Part shown: positions 43,747-49,887 of the stretch, piece by piece
Layout of the letters: each line of letters starts with the position of its first letter
How positions within the stretch are numbered: the stretch's first letter is position 1
NCBI GenBank assembly: GCA_937978655.1
Contig: CALJUX010000086.1
Location: 1-49,887, forward strand
Direction: 5' to 3'
DNA: 49,887 nucleotides
Source of the DNA: an uncultured Chromatiaceae bacterium
GTDB lineage: Bacteria; Pseudomonadota; Gammaproteobacteria; Enterobacterales; Alteromonadaceae
The notes under the pieces: model-generated
The model's database searches: none
What the model was told of the DNA's origin: nothing
What the model saw: the letters and a program-made list of their open reading frames with translations, nothing else
Position numbers and translations under genes: made by a program

Positions 43747-45174
43747 TCAGAATAGGCGGTTTAAGCCATTCATTGCTGCGACGCGGTAGGCTTCTGCCAT
43801 GGTCGGATAGTTAAACGTGGTATGCACGAAGTACTCGACGTTATTGCCGCCATTTTTCTGCATCATAATGGCCTGACCGATGTGGACGATTTCCGCCGCC
43901 CGCTCGCCAAAACAATGAATACCCAGAATCTCTTTCGTGTCGCGGTGGAACAGCAGTTTCAGGCTACCGACACTGGTGTTGGCAATTTGCGCCCGCGCCA
44001 GATGCTTAAACTGTGCCCGGCCGACTTCATACGGAATACGGGCCGCGGTCAGTTGTTGTTCGGTTTTGCCGACTGAGCTCATTTCCGGAATGGTGTAAAT
44101 ACCAACCGGAATATCTTCAATCAGCCGGGTATCACAGTGGCCGTGAATAATCGAATTGCCGGCAATACGGCCCTGGTCATAAGCGGCACTGGCAAGGCTT
44201 GGATAGCCAATCACATCGCCAACAGCGTAAATGTTGTCGACCGCGGTCTGATAATTCTCATTCACCTTCAGCTGGCCACGACTGTCGGCTTTGAGGCCCA
44301 CCGCTTCCAGGTTCAGCGCGTCCGTGTTGCCAGTACGGCCATTGGCAAACAGGATACAGTCGGCTTTCATCTTTTTGCCGGATTGCAGATGCAGAATGAC
44401 ACCGTCATCTAAGCCCTCAATGGATTCAAACTCTTCGCCATGGCGAATGGTCACGCCTGAATTCCAGAAATGGTAGCTGAGCGCGTCGGAGATCTCGGCA
44501 TCCATAAAAGATAATAAACGGTCGCGGGTATTCACTAAATCCACCCGTACGCCTAATCCGCGGAAAATCGAAGCGTATTCACAGCCAATCACACCGGCAC
44601 CAAAGATGATGATATGACGCGGGTCTTCACTCAGTGACAAAATGGTGTCGCTGTCAAAAATATGCGGATGATTAAAATCGACGTTAGCCGGGCGGTAAGG
44701 CCGCGAGCCGACCGCGAGCACAATCGTCTGGGCGCTGATCACCCGTTCCGGACCGGTCGGCGGCACAATTTTAATATGATGTTTATCCACAAAAGAGGCG
44801 TCGCCGGCAAAGACTTCAACCCGGTTACGATCGTAAAAGCTACTGCGCAGCCGCACTTGTTTGCGGATCACGCCAGCGGCGTGTTTCAGAATTTGCGGAA
44901 AGGTCAGATTGGACGACTGATTGTCCATCTGAAACAGTGGGTTTTCATTGTATTCAATAAAACGGCTGACGGAATGGCGTAACGCTTTGGAAGGAATTGT
45001 GCCCCAGTGGGTGCAGCCACCACCGACCTGGGTATGGCGCTCAATCACGGCAACTTTTTTACCGCTTTTGGCCAGATTCATCGCGGCGCCTTCACCGCCA
45101 GGGCCTGTACCGATGATAATAGCGTCGTACTCGAATTGTTCCTGAGGTTGCTCTTTGGGCTTTTTATTAGACAC
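43747..45174 (-). CDS. sthA: Soluble pyridine nucleotide transhydrogenase
   Basis: A 475-residue FAD enzyme that mainly re-oxidises NADPH with NAD+. The fold is that of dihydrolipoamide dehydrogenase: FAD motif AIIIGTGPGGEGAAM, second dinucleotide motif IIFGAGVIGCEYASI and YAVGDVIGYPSLA. The redox disulfide is replaced (GGGCTHWGTIPSKALRH), which is normal for SthA. The start is GTG 45174. Its position near fabR recalls the sthA-fabR neighbourhood of E. coli, and NADPH balance links it to fatty acid synthesis. Confidence 0.96.
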   Translation of the reverse strand: MSNKKPKEQPQEQFEYDAIIIGTGPGGEGAAMNLAKSGKKVAVIERHTQVGGGCTHWGTIPSKALRHSVSRFIEYNENPLFQMDNQSSNLTFPQILKHAAGVIRKQVRLRSSFYDRNRVEVFAGDASFVDKHHIKIVPPTGPERVISAQTIVLAVGSRPYRPANVDFNHPHIFDSDTILSLSEDPRHIIIFGAGVIGCEYASIFRGLGVRVDLVNTRDRLLSFMDAEISDALSYHFWNSGVTIRHGEEFESIEGLDDGVILHLQSGKKMKADCILFANGRTGNTDALNLEAVGLKADSRGQLKVNENYQTAVDNIYAVGDVIGYPSLASAAYDQGRIAGNSIIHGHCDTRLIEDIPVGIYTIPEMSSVGKTEQQLTAARIPYEVGRAQFKHLARAQIANTSVGSLKLLFHRDTKEILGIHCFGERAAEIVHIGQAIMMQKNGGNNVEYFVHTTFNYPTMAEAYRVAAMNGLNRLF

Positions 45175-45242
45175 CTGAAATTCCGCCTGTTACCTGCTTG
45201 CGATGGCAAGATAATAGCAGCTGAAATTCAGGGAACAGAAGC

Positions 45243-45270
45243 AGAAAAGCCGACTTCTGTCGGCTTTTCT
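45243..45270 (-). terminator. Terminator after the desaturase gene
   Basis: Stem agaaaagccgac/gtcggcttttct with a four-base loop; T-rich on the minus strand. Confidence 0.75.
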
Positions 45271-45287
45271 GTTGGTTTTACCAGAGC

Positions 45288-46433
45288 TTAGGCATATTGA
45301 CTGATAAACAGCTGCCACTGGCGCTGTTGCAGCTGCCAGTTTTGCTTCAGTTCGGCGCAGTGTTTGCCCAGATCAAAATCGTTATAGCTTTGCATCAGCT
45401 GGTCTTTCTTCTGCTGCAAGCCAGCTTTTTTCTGCTGCAACAATTGTTTCCGTGAATCGTAGTAGGCCTGCATCCGTTCCACTAATAACGCGTATTCATG
45501 TTCCATTTTTTGCAGCAACTGCTCAGCGTCCGGCAGTTGCAGCTGCAGGGCTTTCGCCTGCGCCCTTTTAAGTTGCATCAGTGCTTTGGCTTTCACAATC
45601 TTATCTTCCGGGCAGACTTTCAGATTACGGGTCAGACCAATAAAAGAGCAGCTTTTGATCAGCCACTTGGTCGGATCAAAGTGCCACCAGCGAATGCCGT
45701 TGCGATAATCGAATTCAAAAATATGGTGGAAGTTGTGATAACCCTCGCCATAAGTAACAAAGGCCAGCCAGCCGTTATCCCGCGCGGTATTGGTATCGGT
45801 ATAAGGTTGTTTACCCCAGATATGCGCCAGTGAGTTGATAAAGAAGGTGAAATGGTGGCTCAGCACCAGGCGTAATACGCCGACACTCAGTAGCATGCCA
45901 ACAATATTGCCAGTCAGCACACCCAATAACAGCGGAATACCGAAGTTGGTTAGTACGGTCAGCAGCAGGTAGTTGTTGTGTTGCCACATCACAATTTTAT
46001 TACTTTGCAGGTCGCGGACATTGCTGTAATCACTGTAACGCTGCGCCTGATATTCGCGCAGCATCCAGCCGATATGGCTGAACCAGAAACCTTTTTTCGC
46101 GGAATAGGGGTCTTTGTCATTCTGGTCGACAAACTTGTGGTGCACCCGGTGATCCGAAGACCAGTGCAATGCGCTGTTTTGCAAAGCAAAAGCGCCGCCT
46201 ATGGCAAAAAACAGCTGTAACAACGGATGGGCGTCATACGTTTTGTGCGCCCACAAACGATGATAACCGGCTGTGATCGACATGCCGCAATAACCCAGGC
46301 ACAGCACTGTGGCGATGATTTCAGTCCAACCGAAACCTACAAGGATGGCATAAGCAGGAACGCCGATCGCAGCTACCGCAAAGGTCAGGCTGAATAACAG
46401 CACGTTGGTCCAGATAATGGGGTGTTTTTCCAT
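45288..46433 (-). CDS. Fatty acyl desaturase (delta-9 type) with coiled-coil tail
   Basis: A 381-residue membrane di-iron desaturase that probably introduces a cis double bond into acyl-CoA or lipid acyl chains with O2. Three His boxes are present: H58RLWAH63, H95RVHH99 and H233NFHH237. Four hydrophobic segments lie at about 10-30, 34-52, 70-88 and 155-190. Residues about 278-381 form a Gln/Lys/Leu-rich coiled coil, outside the catalytic fold. ATG 46433 matches relatives (MEKHPIIWTNV), though no clear ribosome site is seen; a TTG at 46493 would fall in the promoter. It is divergent from fabR, with a FabR-like operator between them. Confidence 0.93.
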   Translation of the reverse strand: MEKHPIIWTNVLLFSLTFAVAAIGVPAYAILVGFGWTEIIATVLCLGYCGMSITAGYHRLWAHKTYDAHPLLQLFFAIGGAFALQNSALHWSSDHRVHHKFVDQNDKDPYSAKKGFWFSHIGWMLREYQAQRYSDYSNVRDLQSNKIVMWQHNNYLLLTVLTNFGIPLLLGVLTGNIVGMLLSVGVLRLVLSHHFTFFINSLAHIWGKQPYTDTNTARDNGWLAFVTYGEGYHNFHHIFEFDYRNGIRWWHFDPTKWLIKSCSFIGLTRNLKVCPEDKIVKAKALMQLKRAQAKALQLQLPDAEQLLQKMEHEYALLVERMQAYYDSRKQLLQQKKAGLQQKKDQLMQSYNDFDLGKHCAELKQNWQLQQRQWQLFISQYA

Positions 46434-46446
46434 GATGGGTACTTTT

Positions 46447-46464
46447 AGCTTACAACTGTAAGCT
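46447..46464. promoter_or_regulatory. FabR-like palindromic operator
   Basis: AGCTTACA-AC-TGTAAGCT: two perfect 8-base arms around two bases. It resembles the AGCGTACA-type half sites known for FabR before fabA and fabB of E. coli. It lies over the expected start site of the desaturase promoter, 13 bases before the ATG, so binding would block transcription. Confidence 0.7.
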
Positions 46465-46465
46465 A

Positions 46466-46493
46466 ATTTTACTGTGCATTGAAGCGCGGTCAA
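46466..46493 (-). promoter_or_regulatory. Sigma-70 promoter of the desaturase gene
   Basis: On the minus strand TTGACC (complement of 46488-46493) and TAAAAT (complement of 46466-46471) with a 16-base spacer; each matches the consensus at five of six positions. The start site should fall within the adjacent operator. Confidence 0.65.
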
Positions 46494-46537
46494 GGTATAA
46501 AATGGGCTTTTAGCGCATCTGTGAACAGGTAACTTCA

Positions 46538-47146
46538 GTGTCGAGAGCCCAGCAAAAAGAAAAGACCCGTCGCGCCATCATTGATGCTGCTTTTGCCCAG
46601 CTGAGCCCGGACAAAGGCTTTTCCAGCCTCAGCCTGCGCGAAGTGGCGCGCGAAGCGGGTATCGCGCCAACATCTTTCTACCGCCATTTTGCCGATATGG
46701 ATGAACTGGGTTTAACCCTGGTCGATGAAGCCGGTCTGATGCTGCGGCAGTTATTGCGCCAGGCGCGTAACCGGATTGAGAAAAATGGCAGTGTGATCCG
46801 TACGTCTATTGAAACCTTTATGGAATTTGTCGTCGGCAACAGTAACGTGTTCCGCTTGTTGCTGCGCGAACGTTCTGGCACTTCTGCGGCGTTTCGCCGC
46901 GCAGTAGCGCGTGAAATTCAGCATTTTTGTGCGGAACTGGCCGATTATCTGCGTAAAGAAACAGCTTGCCCCGATGAATACGCCCAGATGCAGGCCGAAG
47001 CGATGGTGACGCTGGTGTTCCATGCCGGCGCCGATGCACTGGACGCCAGCCCGGAAACCCGGGTGCAAATCACCTTAAGAACTATCTTACAGTTACGTTG
47101 GCTGGCGCATGGCGCGGCCGGCTATGGGCGCCGGCCAAAAGACTGA
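46538..47146 (+). CDS. fabR: TetR-family unsaturated fatty acid repressor FabR
   Basis: A 202-residue TetR-family regulator. The helix-turn-helix is at about 8-52 (TRRAIIDAAFAQLSPDKGFSS without break to SLREVAREAGIAPTSFYRHF); motifs AGIAPTSFYRHFADMDELG and LLLRERSGTSAAFR match E. coli FabR, which senses the ratio of unsaturated to saturated acyl groups and represses fabA and fabB. Start is GTG 46538 with AGGT upstream. It is divergent from a desaturase and convergent with trmA with no gap, as the E. coli sthA-fabR-trmA order suggests. Confidence 0.94.
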   Translation: MSRAQQKEKTRRAIIDAAFAQLSPDKGFSSLSLREVAREAGIAPTSFYRHFADMDELGLTLVDEAGLMLRQLLRQARNRIEKNGSVIRTSIETFMEFVVGNSNVFRLLLRERSGTSAAFRRAVAREIQHFCAELADYLRKETACPDEYAQMQAEAMVTLVFHAGADALDASPETRVQITLRTILQLRWLAHGAAGYGRRPKD

Positions 47147-48247
47147 TTAGCTGTTCGATGTTTTCCGGCGCAGCCAGACCCCGGATTCCATGTGATGGGT
47201 ATAGGGGAACTGGTCGAAGAAGGCGAATTGCTGCACTTCGTGTGTTTGCGTCAATGTCTGCAGATTGTCGGCCAACGTCGCCGGATTACACGAAATATAC
47301 AGAATGTCGTCAAAACGGCTGACCAGTTGCACTGTCGCCGGGTCCAGACCAGCCCGCGGCGGGTCGACCAAAATTGTATTGAGTGCCAAACCATTTAAAT
47401 CGATATGTTTCAGTGCGTTGCCTTGTGCTAAGGCGGCGCTGACGTCTTCCGCCGACATCGCCAACACTTGCAGATTGTCGATTTGATTCTGGCGGATATT
47501 CAGCTCAGCCGATTTAATCGATACTTTGGATAACTCAGTTGCGACCACCTGGCGGAAATAAGGCGAGAGCGCCAGCGAAAAATTGCCATTGCCACAGTAC
47601 AGCTCCAGCAAATCGCCTTGTAATTGCCGCGCAATATCACAGGCCCAGCCGAGCATCTGCTGGTTCACCACTGCGTTCGGCTGACTGAAACTGTTTTCGA
47701 CTTGCTGGTAGCTGAGTTGTCGGTTGTCGACCTGCAACTGCTCGGTAATAAAATCCCGATCGATCAGGATTTTCTGTTTACGGGCCCGACCGATAAAATC
47801 CAGCGGGTGGTCTGTTGTCAGTTCTGCTTTCAGTTGCCGGACTTCGTCCGTCCATTCAGCCGGTACCGGCTTTTTGTAAATCAGCGACACCAGCAATTCA
47901 CCGCTCAGGCCAGACAGATAGTCAATCTGGTACAAGCGGTTACGCAGCAATGGCCGGCGCTTGAGTGCATCTATTAAGCGGGGCATAAAATCGGCGATGG
48001 TTTTGATCGCGACCGGGAAATAGTCAATCCGGTGGCGGGTCTTGGTCTCTGGGTCAAACATAATGTGATACAGGTCATCGCCGTCGTGCCAGACGCGGAA
48101 TTCCGCCCTACAACGATAATGCTCGGCCGGGGACGGGAAAATTTGCACGGGTGGCATGGCGAAACTGTTAAACAGCTGACCGACCTGCTGCGCTTTTTCC
48201 GCCAGTAACTGGGCGTATTGTGCCGGGAAAACCTGACCTGGTTGCAT
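47147..48247 (-). CDS. trmA: tRNA (uracil-54-C5)-methyltransferase TrmA
   Basis: A 366-residue SAM-dependent enzyme making ribothymidine at position 54 of tRNA. SAM motif LLELYCGNGNFSLAL, NTILVDPPRAGLD, and the catalytic Cys in YISCNPATL are visible, with the C-terminal FDQFPYTHHMESG holding the general base Glu. Length equals E. coli TrmA (366). Its stop abuts that of fabR with no intervening base, and it is divergent from murI. Confidence 0.97.
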   Translation of the reverse strand: MQPGQVFPAQYAQLLAEKAQQVGQLFNSFAMPPVQIFPSPAEHYRCRAEFRVWHDGDDLYHIMFDPETKTRHRIDYFPVAIKTIADFMPRLIDALKRRPLLRNRLYQIDYLSGLSGELLVSLIYKKPVPAEWTDEVRQLKAELTTDHPLDFIGRARKQKILIDRDFITEQLQVDNRQLSYQQVENSFSQPNAVVNQQMLGWACDIARQLQGDLLELYCGNGNFSLALSPYFRQVVATELSKVSIKSAELNIRQNQIDNLQVLAMSAEDVSAALAQGNALKHIDLNGLALNTILVDPPRAGLDPATVQLVSRFDDILYISCNPATLADNLQTLTQTHEVQQFAFFDQFPYTHHMESGVWLRRKTSNS

Positions 48248-48375
48248 GATGTTGTCTCAGAACTAAGGGGCGCACATTTTAGAGACTTTTCTTGCAGAAA
48301 CCAAATGCTCTGACCGGCGCTGTTGTGCAGATCGCAAATCTGGCAAAATAACAGCGGTGAAGCGTGGGAGCAGAT

Positions 48376-49170
48376 ATGCGGATTGGATTTATCGATAGTG
48401 GAGTGGGCGGTCTTAGTATTCTGGCTGCGGTCAGAGCTAAAGTGCCGGCCCACTATATATATGTGATGGACAATCAGTATCTGCCATATGGCGAAAAGTC
48501 TGAAGCATTTATCCAGTCACGCCTCGCTCAATTGTCTGCCTTATTAGTCGAACAAGGTGCAGAGCTGATTGTGATCGCCTGCAATACGGCGACCACTCAG
48601 GCGGTAGCATCATTGCGCCAACAGTTTGATATTCCTTTTGTTGGAACGGTACCGGCGATTAAACCTGCTGCTGCGAAGTATTGCCAAAGTGGCTTCACGG
48701 TTTTGGCCACGCCTGCGACCTGCCGCAGTAGCTATTTGCAGGGATTAATCGCAGAGTTCGCGCCTGACTGTCTGGTCGGTACCGCAGGTTCCAGCGAACT
48801 GGTCCGGCTGGCTGAGCTGAAAGTCTGGTATCAGCAGGATGTCAGCAGCGCTGTCGCTGTAGAGTTATCCCGGTTGGGGTTACAACAAAAACCGCCTGTA
48901 GCCTTGGTACTGGGTTGTACCCACTTTCCCTTTCTGACTACTGAGCTTGCTGCTTGTCTGCCAGATACGATTTTTCTGGATACTGCGGACGCCATTGCAC
49001 GTCGGGTACAGGCATTAGTTGAAGCTGACGGGTATGTGAGTAATGAGTCTGAAGAGTATTGCCACTTATATATAAGTAGTGGTGCATTGGATGAACGGCA
49101 ACGGGGGCGGGTGGCGGAACTTGGTTTTGACCAATATCAACATTGGTCAAAACCGGCAACAGAGGTTTAA
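48376..49170 (+). CDS. murI: Glutamate racemase
   Basis: A 264-residue cytoplasmic enzyme that makes D-glutamate for peptidoglycan. Motifs are GFIDSGVGGLS with Asp7, the first catalytic Cys69 in VIACNTATT, and the second Cys181 in LGCTHFPFL. ATG 48376 is chosen because GGGAG lies six bases upstream and the start matches the family; a GTG four codons before is less likely. It is convergent with the next gene with no gap. Confidence 0.95.
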   Translation: MRIGFIDSGVGGLSILAAVRAKVPAHYIYVMDNQYLPYGEKSEAFIQSRLAQLSALLVEQGAELIVIACNTATTQAVASLRQQFDIPFVGTVPAIKPAAAKYCQSGFTVLATPATCRSSYLQGLIAEFAPDCLVGTAGSSELVRLAELKVWYQQDVSSAVAVELSRLGLQQKPPVALVLGCTHFPFLTTELAACLPDTIFLDTADAIARRVQALVEADGYVSNESEEYCHLYISSGALDERQRGRVAELGFDQYQHWSKPATEV

Positions 49171-49668
49171 TTACTCGTCGCTGTCATCATTGTCCTGACG
49201 CTCTTTTGCTTCACGGACTTTCAGCGTACGACCTTCATATTCAAAATCGTTCAGTTTCTGAATCACTTTAGCGGCATCTTTTGCTGCAACTTCAACAAAA
49301 CCAAAACCACGACGACGGCCGGTCTGGCGATCTTTCATTAAACGCACATTTAATACAGTGCCGGATTGCTGGAACAAATCCCGTACTGCTTCTTCGTTCG
49401 CTTTATATGGCAGATTACCAACATATAAAGTGACGGAAGGGCCGCTGGCGGTCACGGTGACAGATTTTGCCGCAGTTGCGGTCGGCGCAGACTCCAGCGG
49501 TTTCAGTTCCACCAGCACAGGGACCAGAATACCTGCCAGCACTATACCGATAGTCACTGCGGTCGCAGTATCTAATGTCAAGCTGCTCAGGACAAAGCTG
49601 AAAACGAGGTAAGTGATAATAGCGAGTGCCAGGGTAAATGGCAGTGAGGATTTTAAACTTGGCAACAT
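49171..49668 (-). CDS. Membrane-anchored RRM RNA-binding protein
   Basis: A 165-residue protein joining two membrane segments (about 10-30 and 35-54) to an RNA recognition motif (about 80-155). RNP2 is LYVGNLP and RNP1 is RGFGFVEV, both complete with the aromatic RNA-stacking residues. A linker rich in Ala, Thr and Ser lies between, and the tail is acidic (DNDDSDE). Both ends of the hairpin face the cytoplasm if the RRM is to meet RNA. ATG 49668 has AGGA seven bases upstream; an earlier in-frame TTG at 49689 lacks one. Similar proteins occur in Shewanella and Vibrio relatives as far as I recall. RNA targets are unknown. Confidence 0.88.
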   Translation of the reverse strand: MLPSLKSSLPFTLALAIITYLVFSFVLSSLTLDTATAVTIGIVLAGILVPVLVELKPLESAPTATAAKSVTVTASGPSVTLYVGNLPYKANEEAVRDLFQQSGTVLNVRLMKDRQTGRRRGFGFVEVAAKDAAKVIQKLNDFEYEGRTLKVREAKERQDNDDSDE

Positions 49669-49887
49669 ATGGAATTCCTGATTCTGCAAAAGGTAAGTAA
49701 ATACAAAGAAAGCTTTCTACTTATAGTAGTCAATCAGCATCTTAACCAGTAGTTCGCAGGAAGCCAAGCAACTAAGCGGTTGTAAAATGGGAGTTTTTGT
49801 TTGGAAAATGCACGTTTTGCGGCTTATTTGTCCGAACGATCGCAAAACGGTAACTTTTCTCAAATTTAGGCTTGCGTAACTTTCCTG

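Noticed and set aside
45043..45060. Missing redox disulfide in SthA
   Set aside because: GGGCTHWGTIPSK is the normal SthA form, not a mutation.
1..49887. CRISPR array, tRNA, rRNA, prophage or integron
   Set aside because: No spaced direct repeats, tRNA cloverleaf, phage genes or integrase were found on either strand by reading.

Overview
The window is about 50 kb of a Gammaproteobacterium chromosome. Gene content, gene order and the abundance of GlyGly-CTERM proteins suggest an aquatic Alteromonadales/Chromatiales relative such as Rheinheimera or Alishewanella; the genus is my inference. Much of it follows the E. coli order in blocks: greB-ompR-envZ-pckA-hslO-hslR-yrfG-nudE; yheU-yheT-yheS-yheV-slyX-fkpA; rsd-nudC-hemE; and sthA-fabR-trmA-murI. 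Lineage-specific genes sit between and inside these blocks. No tRNA, rRNA, CRISPR array or complete insertion sequence was seen.

Region by region. 1-1100: a greB gene that loses homology after residue 47 at the window edge, a small secreted four-cysteine protein and a small lipoprotein. 1180-4834: the OmpR/EnvZ two-component system and PEP carboxykinase. 5200-13003: two large convergent subtilisin-family (S8) proteases, each with a signal peptide, a PA domain and a C-terminal GlyGly-CTERM tail. 13189-14461: the redox chaperone Hsp33 and the heat-shock ribosome-recycling protein Hsp15. 14658-26100: a type II secretion operon gspCDEFGHIJKLMN, mostly with overlapping or abutting genes. GlyGly-CTERM proteins are typical type II cargo anchored or released after rhombosortase cleavage, so proteases and exporter probably form one functional unit. 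26174-28320: nucleotide housekeeping enzymes (YrfG, NudE, CysQ). 28280-30571: a membrane-anchored EAL-domain c-di-GMP phosphodiesterase with a degenerate GGDEF domain.

30647-39241: the yhe block, interrupted by a Tat-signal subunit plus GMC flavoprotein pair, a 45-residue DUF3149 membrane protein and a TIGR02444-type protein; then YheS, YheV, SlyX, a WD40 lipoprotein and an FkpA-like lipoprotein isomerase. 39363-42112: Rsd, NudC, HemE. 42316-43681: an ArsR-type regulator with an Old Yellow Enzyme reductase. 43747-47146: transhydrogenase SthA, an acyl desaturase with a coiled-coil tail, and FabR, with a strong palindromic operator over the desaturase start site. 47147-49668: TrmA, MurI and a membrane-anchored RRM RNA-binding protein.

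Convergent gene pairs are often separated by near-perfect palindromic terminators working both ways, or abut with no gap. I found no clearly undescribed system. The best leads are the protease/type II secretion unit, the broken greB edge, the membrane-tethered RRM protein, the FabR-desaturase control region and the internally duplicated four-cysteine protein.
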